Positions 61,401 to 62,010 of a DNA stretch of 64,000 bases are shown in pieces; position 1 is the stretch's first letter; each line of letters opens with the position of its first letter. The DNA comes from Alviniconcha marisindica (Eukaryota; Mollusca; Gastropoda; Provannidae): NCBI GenBank assembly GCA_018857735.1, contig JABMCL010003896.1, positions 1 to 64,000 of the forward strand, given 5' to 3'. Position numbers and translations under genes: made by a program. Under the pieces are notes generated by a model. It was given only the letters and a program-made list of their open reading frames with translations, did no database searches and was not told the DNA's origin.

Positions 61401-62010
61401 CATGAAAGTCTGGGTATGATCTCTCTGTTCTGTTTGCCTACTGTGTGAGAGTTAAAAAAATAATAATATTAGGTCGAAGTGTAGAAAAAAACAAGCCAAT
61501 ATTTAACTGTTGAGGCATTATATTTAGATCTGGAAGACCTTAAACACAGTAAAGCTGATGGACGTGTGAGAGTTGTAAGAAAGAGCAAATGGTCTCTCTT
61601 GTCGGTTTCTTCTTTTGTTTTCTATGTTCTAAAAGTTCCACAGAAATGCAGTTCACTGAAAAGATTTATGAACTTGCCGACTCTGGTGTGACTGAAATAC
61701 AACACCTGCTACGTGGTGTAACAATAACGCGTCATATTTCTTACATTGTGCTCCATTCATATACACATTTTTTTTAACCATGCGTGTGTTTGGTCCATTG
61801 CTGAATGGATTGTCATTTGCTGTGACACGCATCACTGCGTGCGTGAAACTGGAACAGGTCACCAGCAGGACGCCCAGGCGTGCTACGAGCGAGCTCTTCA
61901 GGTGTCGCCCAGTGAGCTGTTTGGCCGCACCAGGGCTTCGTCCGCAGTCTGATGGAGATGGGCCAGCTGAACATGGCCTTGCTGCACACCACTGGCATCC
62001 TGGCCGACAA
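8329..62010 (+). CDS. ATR: ATR serine/threonine-protein kinase, N-terminal two thirds, 44 exons, 3' end beyond window
   Basis: ATR is the PI3K-like kinase that senses RPA-coated single-stranded DNA with its partner ATRIP and phosphorylates CHK1 in the nucleus during replication stress. Joining 44 exons gives about 1,744 codons that align collinearly with vertebrate ATR as I recall it. Landmarks include MLSLPW (exon 14), NELLLRLS (exon 27), PRLLGVLAFFDAQL (exon 29), FKDKS..CRAWNCFVR (exon 31), FHEIYFLPDLPEL (exon 33), EPVVSQLVSV (exon 35), CLGELGALDPGR (exon 36), LWRRFPEHFQEIL (exon 38), VALYLLPHVMVQALL (exon 40) and CKAYTRALMHFEQFI (exon 42). These cover the HEAT solenoid, the UME region (exons 28–31) and the start of FAT. 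Kinase and FATC domains are not in the window. Exon phases agree at all junctions except 22/23; exon 44 has an internal one-base frameshift. The start ATG is the first in-frame Met that fits exon 2 phase. Other PIKK members fit worse. Confidence 0.95.
8761..8952. repeat. SINE-like fragment followed by (CA)n, intron 1
   Basis: TAATAATAATAAAGAACATT then AGAGCACCCATCTACCACAG, a motif that recurs near 41640–41700 before another CA tract, then interrupted (CA)n from 8836. The shared order in two introns suggests an interspersed repeat with an adjoining CA tail. Confidence 0.45.
9147..9244 (+). CDS. ATR: ATR exon 2
   Basis: Residues about 11–44, including AIVELVDNFLLDLDN, which matches the ATR N-terminal region where vertebrates have CQFIDRILTDVN. 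Acceptor ACCAAG is weak and GT-rich upstream; donor GTAAGT is strong. Leaves phase 1 (G). Confidence 0.8.
9476..9652 (+). CDS. ATR: ATR exon 3
   Basis: Residues about 44–103. SSLQLCEFFVGNNADIFLQ matches the vertebrate LLDFIQHIMKSSPLMFV stretch. Acceptor TTTTTAG follows a GT-rich tract, donor GTAAGC. Phase 1 in and 1 out. The C-terminal third is low-complexity and Pro-rich, probably a loop. Confidence 0.85.
9802..10294. mobile_element. hAT-like MITE, intron 3
   Basis: Perfect 19-bp terminal inverted repeats, CAGAGCCTCCGCTAGACTG at 9802–9820 and its inverse ending 10294. Inner parts also contain inverted CCGGTACC-type words. No coding capacity. Ends beginning CAGAG are typical of hAT elements, but no clear 8-bp target duplication is visible. 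Confidence 0.65.
11325..11435. repeat. (CA)n then (CACT)n microsatellite, intron 3
   Basis: About 35 uninterrupted CA units followed by five to six CACT units. The rest of intron 3 outside the MITE is AT-rich unique sequence. Confidence 0.9.
11567..11737 (+). CDS. ATR: ATR exon 4
   Basis: Residues about 103–160. FCTWLIHRFLRLLSSAGCSG aligns with vertebrate FSNWIITRLLRIAATPSC. It forms part of the N-terminal HEAT repeats that bind ATRIP. Acceptor CTGACAG, donor GTACAG; phase 1 on both sides. Confidence 0.92.
12183..12314 (+). repeat. Duplicated acceptor-proximal segment before exon 5
   Basis: GAGAAGTTCCATGATTTGTG...GACCACCTCAGCTTGTCT at 12189–12234 is repeated at 12259–12304 directly before the exon 5 acceptor. 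Two copies, about 70 bp apart; the upstream copy ends in CTCTGTAG, a decoy acceptor. Confidence 0.75.
12315..12445 (+). CDS. ATR: ATR exon 5
   Basis: Residues about 160–203, DMVMTSEKLLTATHSQ onward, helical and amphipathic, collinear with the vertebrate VVMSRFLSQLDEHMG segment. Acceptor TCCACAG, donor GTTAGT (non-consensus +3). A 60-bp stretch just upstream of the acceptor is present twice (see repeat at 12183–12314). Confidence 0.8.
13198..13425. mobile_element. Foldback element family B (TTAACCCC ends), intron 5
   Basis: Left end TTAACCCCTTCACTGCTGCA, right end GGCATTGAAGGGGTTAA. A related element lies at 48369–48598 in the opposite orientation (shared words such as AATTTC.AA and the TGCTATGC/GCATAG block). 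Flanks on both sides carry CATTATTATGTG, possibly a duplicated target. Confidence 0.55.
13632..13888. mobile_element. Foldback element family E with CA core, copy 1 (intron 5)
   Basis: About 51-bp imperfect terminal inverted repeats (left includes CTTTTAGCCCTGTTGGTT, right AGGGCTAAAAG) around a hairpin segment and a (CA)n tract at 13783–13835. A second copy lies in the opposite orientation at 15190–15460. Confidence 0.7.
14006..14091 (+). CDS. ATR: ATR exon 6
   Basis: Residues about 204–232: EIQGCDSVREASLGFDDPGH and on. Phase 0 in, leaves AT (phase 2), donor GTAAGT. Similarity to vertebrate ATR is weak here; the call rests on a good acceptor (TTTTTCAG), donor, phase and position. The exon lies between two inverted copies of a foldback element. 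Confidence 0.7.
14110..15190 (+). repeat. ~50-bp minisatellite, intron 6
   Basis: Around 20 copies of a unit reading roughly TGGTACATATGATACCCCTA then CCCCCACCCTTGCCTTCTGC and ACTGTTTGTG, beginning just after the exon 6 donor. The ORFs on both strands here are by-products of the repeat. Confidence 0.9.
15190..15460. mobile_element. Foldback element family E with GT core, copy 2 (intron 6)
   Basis: Same terminal inverted repeats as copy 1 (left CTTTTAGCCCAGTTGGTT, right ending GTGGATATTGC) with the microsatellite on the left as (GT)n, so it is inverted relative to copy 1. Exon 6 lies between the two. Confidence 0.7.
15978..16090 (+). repeat. Two-copy duplication of the exon 7 acceptor
   Basis: TTCTGTCTTAGACTGGAGAA...CCATTGCAG|GAAGC occurs twice, 54 bp apart (acceptors at 16029 and 16082). 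Only the second continues into exon 7. Confidence 0.9.
16083..16197 (+). CDS. ATR: ATR exon 7
   Basis: Residues about 232–270. LLYGTVLVYIELGDFELKM aligns with vertebrate IGCVLLEYGSPKIKSL. Acceptor CATTGCAG, donor GTCAGT. The acceptor and first exon bases are duplicated 54 bp upstream as a decoy. Confidence 0.9.
16530..16666 (+). CDS. ATR: ATR exon 8
   Basis: Residues about 271–316. ISLQVLTRLLKVHGIVF and LISVVIAMVELLVSG are HEAT-type helices matching vertebrate AISFLTELFQLGG and following. Acceptor TTCTCCAG with a T-rich tract, donor GTAAGC; leaves GA (phase 2). Confidence 0.92.
16985..18310 (+). repeat. ~60-bp minisatellite, intron 8
   Basis: About 22 copies of a unit containing GACACTTACCTGCTTTTGGA, GGAGCTACAACAGGTAAATG and GAGAATGAGATGTAGAACTA with few differences. 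Each unit carries AGGTAAGT, a consensus 5' splice site, on the minus strand, and CAGGTAAAT on the plus strand. It is not joined to an exon. Confidence 0.95.
18495..18775 (+). repeat. Four-copy repeat of the exon 9 acceptor
   Basis: Units of about 85 bp: ATTCTGGATTTCTAGGGAGG-type acceptors at roughly 18504, 18592, 18676 and 18760, each followed by GGAGGCTG. Only the last leads into exon 9; the others continue into intronic GACGATCATGATTGTTGG. Confidence 0.85.
18761..19079 (+). CDS. ATR: ATR exon 9
   Basis: Residues about 316–422, the longest exon in the window (319 nt). LATATLRTLVLRLLCYALDR and IVLRSVGRVSVEQLASLLLA are HEAT helices matching the vertebrate LLKAALCHLLQYFLKFVP region. Acceptor TTTCCAG. 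The donor is the first GT of a (GT)n microsatellite. Three degenerate copies of the acceptor lie upstream. Confidence 0.92.
19080..19640. repeat. GT microsatellite plus ~150-bp higher-order repeat, intron 9
   Basis: (GT)n begins at the exon 9 donor itself. A longer unit (CTTGCATGTGGGTGCATGTG ... CATTGTATCTGCATGCATG ... GTACATGTGCACACACGTG) is present three times. Confidence 0.85.
19640..19850 (+). repeat. ~20-bp repeat running into exon 10 acceptor
   Basis: About ten copies of TGTTCAGTTTGGTATG-like units; the final one, GTGTTCAG|TTTGCAG, provides the exon 10 acceptor and first exon bases. Confidence 0.75.
19839..20020 (+). CDS. ATR: ATR exon 10
   Basis: Residues about 423–483. Starts FAAPLLSRLVMLEAVSAA (cf. 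vertebrate LLGPLYAALKMES), then a Pro/Gln/Thr-rich disordered linker ending SRLKRKR, like the basic linker of vertebrate ATR. Acceptor GTTCAG; the nearby TTTGCAG would put a stop in frame. Donor GTTTGA is poor but required for phase with exon 11. Confidence 0.8.
20169..20188. repeat. Poly-G tract, intron 10
   Basis: Uninterrupted G run of about 18. Similar long G runs occur at 28283–28308, 39361–39392 and 56812–56827, and C runs at 55716–55742 and 58442–58460. The rest of intron 10 is unique AT-rich sequence. Confidence 0.9.
20688..20790 (+). CDS. ATR: ATR exon 11
   Basis: Residues about 483–517. ESKKKRTQLFQRLLDRAYEI matches the vertebrate QKSILWSALKQKAESLQI segment. Acceptor TTTACAG, donor GTAATG; leaves phase 0. 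Confidence 0.88.
20820..21020. repeat. CATG/CA-rich tract, intron 11
   Basis: Degenerate CA and CATGCA repeats; no coding signal despite open frames on both strands. Confidence 0.6.
21412..21503 (+). CDS. ATR: ATR exon 12
   Basis: Residues about 518–548: TACVPALAAGSLLCEVAARC, matching vertebrate PVIEMLEGIAVVLQLTALC. Acceptor GTTGCAG, donor GTATGT running into a GT microsatellite. Leaves GG (phase 2). Confidence 0.85.
21505..21965. repeat. GT/GTAT-rich compound microsatellite, intron 12
   Basis: Starts at the exon 12 donor and includes a ~16-bp GTGTGTGTTGTGATGT repeat at 21560–21665. Confidence 0.85.
22075..22241 (+). CDS. ATR: ATR exon 13
   Basis: Residues about 548–603: VEDYLSPGMIQKVCACFCGY and VALEHIIRSLSTLLACHG, matching the vertebrate LDFYTKVLKSCRSLLESVQ region. 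Acceptor ATTTCAG, donor GTATGA; leaves phase 1. Confidence 0.9.
23040..23375 (+). repeat. ~95-bp repeat running into exon 14 acceptor
   Basis: Units with TTTGTAGTTTGTTTAAAGCC, ACTTGGTTGTTCC and CATACCTGATCA; the last, GGTTGTTTCAG|ATCTGATCAC, appears to be a diverged member carrying the real exon 14 acceptor. Three to four degenerate copies. Confidence 0.6.
23361..23428 (+). CDS. ATR: ATR exon 14
   Basis: Residues about 604–626. LQDFAWMLSLPWLL matches the conserved vertebrate LEDLCGMLSLPWIY. Acceptor TTTCAG, donor GTTTGT (weak). Phase 1 in, 0 out. Confidence 0.88.
23865..24670 (+). repeat. 77-bp array spanning the exon 15 acceptor
   Basis: About 11 copies of TACAGTTTTATAAAATGACT, CCCTTTTGTTATAG| then AATGATACCAGTTGGCAAGA and CCTGCGA. 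Each has the acceptor plus some 30 bases of exon 15; the last copy is the true exon. Confidence 0.95.
24638..24719 (+). CDS. ATR: ATR exon 15
   Basis: Residues about 627–653: NDTSWQDLRPSQAQAVSRVS and VLADQM. It is the 3'-most member of a 77-bp array that repeats its acceptor and first ~30 bases. Acceptor GTTATAG, donor GTAAGG; phase 0 in, 1 out. Upstream copies read into a stop after about 16 codons. Confidence 0.82.
24955..26430 (+). repeat. ~103-bp dimeric array spanning the exon 16 acceptor
   Basis: About 14 dimers with halves GTGATTTGTCATTGGCTGAC ... TTTGCCCTGTGCAGAG and TTGTGATTTGTCTGATTGAC ... TTTGCCTGTGCAAAATTGGG. The acceptor TTTGCCCTGTGCAG and exon word GTGATTTGTC recur; the last copy enters exon 16. 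Confidence 0.95.
26413..26507 (+). CDS. ATR: ATR exon 16
   Basis: Residues about 654–685. VICQCVRGLALAPKECAPSW then RVHVFTLAL matches vertebrate CVFLLTLFPRRIFLEWRTAVYNWAL. Acceptor CTGTGCAG is the last copy in a 1.4-kb array; donor GTAAGG. Confidence 0.9.
26860..27100 (+). repeat. Direct duplication, intron 16
   Basis: TGGTCGTACACAGCCTTGCC...ATACTGTCTGTGTTGATA occurs at about 26863–26952 and 27008–27097. Confidence 0.85.
27100..27790 (+). repeat. ~65-bp minisatellite, intron 16
   Basis: About ten copies of AGGTGCTAGTGTGTAGTGTT, GGGATGCTTGGTGTTTGTTC, AGGGACTTGTGTGTTGATGT. It ends 20 bp before the exon 17 acceptor without clearly including it. Confidence 0.9.
27811..27914 (+). CDS. ATR: ATR exon 17
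   Basis: Residues about 686–720: SDSRQEVKQAAISVFPLFIF, a HEAT helix pair matching vertebrate SSHEVIRASCVSGFFILL. Acceptor GTTGCAG. Donor GTGTGT at 27915 is required; the nearby GTAACT would frame-shift into a stop in exon 18. Confidence 0.9.
28690..29395 (+). repeat. ~31-bp minisatellite, intron 17
   Basis: About 22 copies of GACTGTAAACTGTTCACTTT then GACAGGTATGG. The 27915–28690 part of the intron has a poly-G tract (28283–28308) and otherwise unique sequence. Confidence 0.9.
29509..29582 (+). CDS. ATR: ATR exon 18
   Basis: Residues about 720–744: SGIKERSEPVFQLTWLECSK. Acceptor TTTTCAG, donor GTAAAC; phase 2 in, 1 out. Compared with the vertebrate KKEFASILGQLVCTL region the match is modest. 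Confidence 0.8.
29705..29765 (+). mobile_element. SINE-like tail
   Basis: CCCTGATATAACCGCACTGG, TTGACTGGGTGTGAAACACC, then TTACTTACTTACT. The same block occurs at 33305–33366 (+), 33540–33590 (inverted) and partly at 38690–38740. The rest of intron 18 has a TTTGTTTGTGGTTAATTGA repeat at 29860–30030. Confidence 0.6.
30238..30325 (+). repeat. 21-bp minisatellite, intron 18
   Basis: Four to five copies of CGCACACGCCGCAGAGGAA. Confidence 0.85.
30975..31064 (+). CDS. ATR: ATR exon 19
   Basis: Residues about 745–774. PKLFAPFLSLLKSEDVDVRK matches vertebrate KPFLFLLKKKIPSPVKLA. Acceptor TTTCAG at 30974; the CCCCCAG at 30951 would break frame. The vertebrate stretch between exons 18 and 19 is about 40 residues longer, so a small exon in 29583–30974 may be missed. 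Confidence 0.88.
31641..31865. mobile_element. MITE with 20-bp inverted ends and palindromic core, intron 19
   Basis: Ends GTATCATTGGCGGGAGCTGC (31646) and GCAGCTCCCGCCAATGATA (to 31860) flanked by CATTC on both sides, a likely 5-bp target duplication. The core repeats TTTTGTCGTGACAAAA-like palindromes about seven times. No ORF. Confidence 0.8.
31966..32098 (+). CDS. ATR: ATR exon 20
   Basis: Residues about 775–819. MVRRLRSIFCHIP and LDACLRAVEDKDFHVRMLFS match vertebrate LLNLMEDPDKDVRVAFSG. Acceptor GTTCAG, donor GTGAGT; leaves TC (phase 2). Confidence 0.93.
32205..32692. repeat. (GT)n with GTTCCTCT interruptions, intron 20
   Basis: Long GT tract regularly broken by TTCCTCTGTG. Long ORFs on both strands are by-products. 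The rest of intron 20 has SINE-like tails and a purine-rich stretch at 33118–33162. Confidence 0.9.
33300..33366 (+). mobile_element. SINE-like tail, intron 20
   Basis: CACCCTGATATAACTGCACT, GGTTGACTGAGC, then AATTTACTTACTTACT, matching the copy at 29705. An inverted copy follows at 33540–33590 (ACTTGGTGTTTTACACCCAG). Confidence 0.6.
33675..33851 (+). CDS. ATR: ATR exon 21
   Basis: Residues about 819–878, ending LHETVLITVGQLAR, the counterpart of vertebrate LKDTLILTTGDIGRAA. Acceptor ACTGCAG, donor GTATGG. The donor end is repeated twice more in intron 21. Confidence 0.93.
33840..34065 (+). repeat. Three-copy repeat of the exon 21 donor
   Basis: AGCTAGCGAG|GTATGG...GACTGAAGTTATGGCTTCTG in units of about 78 bp: true donor at 33852, copies near 33931 and 34008. 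Confidence 0.9.
34210..34425 (+). repeat. Four-copy repeat of the exon 22 acceptor
   Basis: Units of about 46–56 bp: GGGTGACATGTTTCAAACTG, TGTGACCAG|GTGTGCTGAG, GGTGAC. The last copy enters exon 22. Confidence 0.95.
34409..34505 (+). CDS. ATR: ATR exon 22
   Basis: Residues about 878–910. CAEGDLLLSTVIMLLENRLS matches vertebrate AAKGDLVPFALLHLLHCLLS. Acceptor GACCAG is the last of four tandem copies; donor GTGAAC leaves phase 0, which conflicts by one base with exon 23. Confidence 0.93.
34510..35070. repeat. CA tracts and CACCTGGGGACA minisatellite, intron 22
   Basis: CACACCTGGGGACACACACA-type units mixed with pure (CA)n at 34672–34710 and 34962–35010, with TTCATTCACACACC recurring from the exon 22 donor side. 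Confidence 0.8.
35152..35235. repeat. Perfect 38-bp inverted repeat, 8-nt loop, before exon 23
   Basis: Left arm 35152–35189 (starts TTCATTCACTACTGC) and right arm 35198–35235 are exact reverse complements; loop GTTTTACT. It sits 38 bp before the exon 23 acceptor. Confidence 0.97.
35274..35380 (+). CDS. ATR: ATR exon 23
   Basis: Residues about 911–946. VKQLVSMLQLQAVAAYKQVA matches vertebrate IRALVAAKSVKLQSFFSQYK. Acceptor ATGTGCAG, donor GTGAGT. The coding frame needs phase 1 in but exon 22 gives phase 0, so one base appears missing here or a microexon is unseen. Confidence 0.85.
35529..35645 (+). CDS. ATR: ATR exon 24
   Basis: Residues about 947–985: FLVEAMLAAQ, then VANTFGFPDVKTFLQ, matching vertebrate FLVESLHSSQ and IANVFDFPDLNRFL. 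Acceptor TTTTCAG, donor GTCAGA; phase 0 both sides. Confidence 0.95.
35920..36033. mobile_element. Foldback element family A, short copy, intron 24
   Basis: GAATCAATGCATAAGGGAGT TAATTAG at left, TTAATTAACTCCCTTGCGGG GTGATTC at right. The left flank CTGAAACAGAATGAG matches the flank of the 4760 copy, so the family is longer than the inverted core. Confidence 0.6.
36080..37800 (+). repeat. 28–29-bp minisatellite, intron 24
   Basis: About 60 copies of GTGAAGTCCCTGTGTACCTT then CCTGTTACT/GTT. Copy differences are mostly one- or two-base gaps in the CTGTTNNTGTG part. Not joined to an exon. Confidence 0.95.
37909..38004 (+). CDS. ATR: ATR exon 25
   Basis: Residues about 986–1017. KHLLPSLVHRASAEASSLIR matches vertebrate QVLLPDLAAKASPAASALIR. 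Acceptor GTTTCAG, donor GTTAGT; phase 0 both sides. Confidence 0.95.
38005..38940 (+). other. Intron 25, little seen
   Basis: AT-rich unique sequence with a partial SINE-like tail (CTGTCCTGTTTGACCGGGCT ... GTTACTTACTTAC, 38690–38740). Confidence 0.5.
38941..39042 (+). CDS. ATR: ATR exon 26
   Basis: Residues about 1018–1051. NRRKLITNNIKDIFSFLVCH and ELETALDYLQ match vertebrate NRREILINNFKYIFSHLVC and ELERALHYL. Acceptor GTTTCAG, donor GTAAGA. Confidence 0.96.
39361..39392. repeat. Long G tract, intron 26
   Basis: About 30 bases, almost all G. The rest of intron 26 is AT-rich with a GT microsatellite at 39934–39995 just before exon 27. Confidence 0.9.
40008..40103 (+). CDS. ATR: ATR exon 27
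   Basis: Residues about 1052–1083. KETDFTLGSLLRMDFQRVHN then ELLLRLS matches vertebrate ETEIELGSLLRQDFQGLHNELLLRI. Acceptor TTTGCAG, donor GTCTGA. The donor end recurs three more times downstream. Confidence 0.96.
40060..40530 (+). repeat. Four-copy repeat of the exon 27 3' end and donor
   Basis: CTTCGTCTTAGCACCTGTGA AAACCAG|GTCTGAAACAG at 40077, then related blocks near 40230, 40356 and 40477, each followed by TACCTGGGACTTNTTGGACA and ACTGAACTGATACCTGAAGG. Units are about 120–155 bp. Confidence 0.9.
41285..41362 (+). CDS. ATR: ATR exon 28 (start of UME region)
   Basis: Residues about 1084–1109. VFSGLQMLSMNDEQYKGPTI matches vertebrate VFNGLSILASFASSDDPYQGP. Acceptor TTCTAG, donor GTACAT; phase 0 both sides. 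Confidence 0.94.
41640..42270. repeat. Very long (CA)n/(ACC) tract, intron 28
   Basis: About 560 bp of CA broken by CCA and AACA. The preceding ATAGACCGACTAACAGATCT and CAAGCACCCATCTATACCAC resemble the SINE-like fragment in intron 1. ORFs of up to 246 codons here are spurious. Confidence 0.9.
42490..42582 (+). CDS. ATR: ATR exon 29 (UME region)
   Basis: Residues about 1110–1140. AAYLEPRLLGVLAFFDAQLV matches vertebrate ADYLQPKLLGILAFFNMQLL. The exon ends CTG followed by GCGAGT; to keep Lys-Leu-Ala-Leu-Glu with exon 30 the intron must be GC–AG. Confidence 0.95.
42560..42770 (+). repeat. Degenerate repeat of the exon 29 donor end
   Basis: GCCATGGCTGACAAAAAACT|GGCGAG is followed by GCCATGGGTGACAGGAAAGT|GGCAGA (42619) and TCATGGGTGACAGGAAAGTG|GCAAAT (42697), each with GCTATTAACCCTTTG after it. 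Units about 80 bp. Confidence 0.75.
43268..43353 (+). CDS. ATR: ATR exon 30 (UME region)
   Basis: Residues about 1141–1168. ALESLISIVLLMGSKHISSI matches vertebrate ALNSLMSLMKLMGPKHVSSV. Acceptor GCGCAG, donor GTAGGT; leaves AG (phase 2). Donor end repeated twice downstream. Confidence 0.95.
43315..43605 (+). repeat. Three-copy repeat of the exon 30 3' end and donor
   Basis: GTCACAAAGTTGTCAACACT CTCAG|GTAGGT at 43330, 43449 and 43562, separated by GATGGTCATCTTATGATAAT. Unit about 115–120 bp. Confidence 0.95.
44105..44660 (+). repeat. Seven-copy repeat of exon 31 5' half
   Basis: GTTTCAG|GCTGGGACTCCAGTTC AAAGACAAGTCGGTGATGGA then CTGTGCCTGTGTATGTGTAT in units of about 80–89 bp; exon starts at 44121, 44206, 44291, 44373, 44456, 44536 and 44622. 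Three internal copies have TTCAAG for TTCAGG, which still leaves an AG. Confidence 0.95.
44622..44693 (+). CDS. ATR: ATR exon 31 (end of UME region)
   Basis: Residues about 1169–1192. LGLQFKDKSVMEVSCRAWNC then FVR matches vertebrate GLRFKDDFPELCCRAWDCFVR. It is the last of seven tandem copies of its own 5' half. Donor GTTACG is weak. Confidence 0.95.
44875..47445 (+). repeat. 2.5-kb array of the exon 32 acceptor (44–48-bp units)
   Basis: Left half: CTTGTTTCAGTCTGTTGGTG GTTAGCTTAAGGTTGTTG. Right half from about 46080: GGTTGTTTCAGTCTGGAGAG GGGTGTTAGCTGAAGATTG. About 54 units in all. The last TTTCAG|TCTGGAG enters exon 32. Confidence 0.96.
47439..47558 (+). CDS. ATR: ATR exon 32
   Basis: Residues about 1192–1232. 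Leu-rich helices LGQMLFQIVATLLPLLLQMP and IINYMVVDNR, the counterpart of vertebrate LLSHVIVALLPLIHIQP and IFHYLIIENR. Acceptor GTTTCAG is the final copy of a 2.5-kb array; donor GTAAAC. Confidence 0.95.
47575..48030. repeat. (CA)n and CATGCA tract, intron 32
   Basis: Compound microsatellite with a pure CA run at about 47703–47772; ORFs on both strands are spurious. Confidence 0.9.
48191..48295 (+). CDS. ATR: ATR exon 33
   Basis: Residues about 1232–1267. LQKYFHEIYFLPDLPELADA matches vertebrate VQDFLHEIYFLPDHPELKKI. Acceptor ATTACAG, donor GTGTGT; phase 2 both sides. Confidence 0.96.
48369..48598. mobile_element. Foldback element family B, intron 33
   Basis: Ends TTAACCCTTTCACTGCCGTG and GGGGCAATGAAGGGGTTAA; inner AAGTTTTTTGGTTTGC and CATAGAAAGTAAATTTGTG correspond in reverse to the 13198 copy. 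Confidence 0.6.
48964..49078 (+). CDS. ATR: ATR exon 34
   Basis: Residues about 1267–1306. DLQTQLVYCIKGASHESLDV then RCHALSRL matches vertebrate DLQTTLQLSMKAIQHENVDVRIHALTSL. Acceptor GTTCAG, donor GTAAGA. Confidence 0.96.
49085..49265 (+). repeat. TGTCTGTC/GTGCTAGTCTG repeat, intron 34
   Basis: Simple repeat starting at the exon 34 donor. A pure (CA)n run follows at 49550–49604; the rest of the intron is unique. Confidence 0.85.
50036..50104 (+). CDS. ATR: ATR exon 35
   Basis: Residues about 1307–1329. ESTEPVVSQLVSV matches vertebrate SETVEPIISQLVTV. Acceptor GTTTCAG, donor GTGAGT; phase 0 both sides. Confidence 0.95.
50335..51300 (+). repeat. ~19-bp minisatellite, intron 35
   Basis: About 45 copies of AGGTAACTCAGAGGGATTC. 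Every unit contains CAGGTAACT, a near-consensus donor on the plus strand. Confidence 0.95.
51331..51419 (+). CDS. ATR: ATR exon 36
   Basis: Residues about 1330–1358. LLHGCQESDSKMQCLYGQCL then GELGALDPGR matches vertebrate LLKGCQDANSQARLLCGECLGELGAIDPGR. Acceptor TGTGCAG, donor GTGGGT. Confidence 0.97.
51770..52225. repeat. (CA)n/CATGCATGTA tract, intron 36
   Basis: Pure CA runs joined by CATGCATGTATACAC; ends 20 bp before the exon 37 acceptor. Confidence 0.9.
52247..52382 (+). CDS. ATR: ATR exon 37
   Basis: Residues about 1359–1404. TVEDDNFVVGLINEVVKAFL matches vertebrate GVEDSSFAYGLLMELTRAYL. Acceptor TTCCAG, donor GTGAGT, followed by tandem copies of the donor end. Confidence 0.95.
52370..52850 (+). 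repeat. ~36-bp array spanning the exon 37 donor
   Basis: About 13 units of GTTCAG|GTGAGTTATGC AGACTGAAGTGCAGT; the first, AGAGTTCAG|GTGAGTTA, is the true donor. Confidence 0.95.
53174..53322 (+). CDS. ATR: ATR exon 38
   Basis: Residues about 1405–1453. CSAFALQELLQIYKIE and KLWRRFPEHFQEILAPLLNT match vertebrate DSAAYAIQELLSIYDC and QLWRRFPEHVREILEPHLNT. Acceptor GTTGCAG, donor GTGAAT. Confidence 0.97.
53430..54385. repeat. Purine-rich GACAGATGGACAGAGAGAG minisatellite, intron 38
   Basis: About 950 bp with the + strand nearly all purine, built from GACAGATGGACAGAGAGAGT TGGGAACAAAGACAGGTA. ORFs on both strands (up to 410 codons) result from the skewed composition. Confidence 0.95.
54405..54590 (+). 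mobile_element. Interspersed repeat family C, copy 1
   Basis: ACTTGTGGTTTTAGCCTTGC ... GTGTGGCACTCACATTCTCC, TTTGAATAGAATAAAGAAGT. A second copy follows family A at 56505–56670. Function unknown. Confidence 0.55.
54790..54904 (+). CDS. ATR: ATR exon 39
   Basis: Residues about 1454–1492. PKPIYGSRKGSNLLDWVSNW then TTYLVSK matches vertebrate KKPIYLSKLGSNFAEWSASWAGYLITK. Acceptor GTTACAG, donor GTAAGA. Its 3' end and donor begin a 45-bp array that stays in frame. Confidence 0.96.
54868..55630 (+). repeat. 45-bp array spanning the exon 39 donor, in frame
   Basis: About 17 units of GTCAGCAACTGGACCACTTA CCTTGTGTCAAAG|GTAAGACAGCTG. The first donor (54905) is the true one. Because 45 is divisible by 3, reading through adds VRQLVSNWTTYLVSK repeats with no stop until about 55270. 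Confidence 0.97.
55630..55945. repeat. C-rich and (CA)n tracts, intron 39
   Basis: Poly-C around 55716–55742 and 55902–55916, (CA)n at 55862–55894. Minus-strand ORFs are spurious. Confidence 0.8.
56073..56210 (+). CDS. ATR: ATR exon 40 (start of FAT domain)
   Basis: Residues about 1493–1538. VKHGVASQVFQACTATKRHN then LQVALYLLPHVMVQALLDG matches vertebrate VRHDLASKIFTCCSIMMKHDFKVTIYLLPHILVYVLLG. Acceptor CCTGCAG, donor GTCAGA. Confidence 0.97.
56361..56501 (+). mobile_element. Foldback element family A, right half, intron 40
   Basis: TTGAGGATGTACCTCTGGTG ... CATGCCAGGTGAGAGTTACC ... GAGCACTAATTAACTCCCTT GTGTGTTGA. Followed directly by a family C copy at 56505–56670 (CTTTGAATGGAATAAAGAAG). 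Confidence 0.6.
56851..57855 (+). repeat. 105-bp ten-copy array spanning the exon 41 acceptor
   Basis: Copies start exactly every 105 bp at 56857, 56962, 57067, 57172, 57277, 57382, 57487, 57592, 57697 and 57802. Each has GGTTGCAG|GTGTACAATGAGGTGATGG and about 55 bases of exon. Copies 1–9 read ACC TGA where exon 41 reads ACC CGT. The minus strand is open for 366 codons as a by-product. Confidence 0.98.
57802..57979 (+). CDS. ATR: ATR exon 41 (FAT domain)
   Basis: Residues about 1539–1597. VYNEVMEVVNQAKKAD, then MSAQTIFSVLDYLTKWRTH, matching vertebrate VYAEIMAVLKHDD and LSTQTVFSMLDHLTQWARH. The exon is the tenth copy of a 105-bp array; only this copy lacks the TGA. Donor GTGAGC (57980) is preferred over GTAGAG at 57973; both keep phase. 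Confidence 0.95.
57980..58684 (+). other. Intron 41: C/CA tract, otherwise unique
   Basis: CA–poly-C–CA block at 58405–58498 and a GAGAGAGG stretch near 58225–58250. No other feature seen. Confidence 0.5.
58685..58866 (+). CDS. ATR: ATR exon 42 (FAT domain)
   Basis: Residues about 1597–1658. RIPQDILAQASFNCKAYTRA, LMHFEQFI and LHEHLDFLQ match vertebrate LIPQDTLAVASFRSKAYTRAVMHFESFI and IQEHLGFLQ. Acceptor GTCCCAG, donor GTATGC. Confidence 0.98.
59000..59515 (+). repeat. ~20-bp minisatellite, intron 42
   Basis: About 25 copies of GGTTTTGTTCCCATGGGGAT with GCAGTTGG variants. ORFs on both strands are by-products. Confidence 0.95.
59835..61300 (+). repeat. ~30-bp minisatellite, intron 42
   Basis: About 48 copies of TTTGTTGTTGTTTGGCTGTA TGTTATTCTG. 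It ends within 10 bases of the exon 43 acceptor (TCGTTTGGCGTAG), whose GTTTGGC may derive from the unit. A 468-codon plus-strand ORF here is spurious. Confidence 0.95.
61308..61413 (+). CDS. ATR: ATR exon 43 (FAT domain)
   Basis: Residues about 1659–1693. RLYDCLNEPDGVLGVAAVRQ and EEILVHESLG match vertebrate KLYAAMHEPDGVAGVSAIRK and EQILEHESLG. Acceptor GGCGTAG lies at the end of a long TG/TTG repeat; donor GTATGA. Confidence 0.97.
61858..62010 (+). CDS. ATR: ATR exon 44 (FAT domain), one-base frameshift
   Basis: Residues about 1693–1744. HQQDAQACYERALQVSP then, one frame over, GFVRSLMEMGQLNMALLHTT, matching vertebrate RDATACYDRAIQLEP and GVVKSMLGLGQL. A one-base deletion lies between about 61907 and 61932; unshifted reading stops at 61950. 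Length 153 where 154 is expected. The weak acceptor GGAACAG lacks a pyrimidine tract. Donor GTATGT starts the terminal 83-bp array. The gene continues past base 64000. Confidence 0.9.
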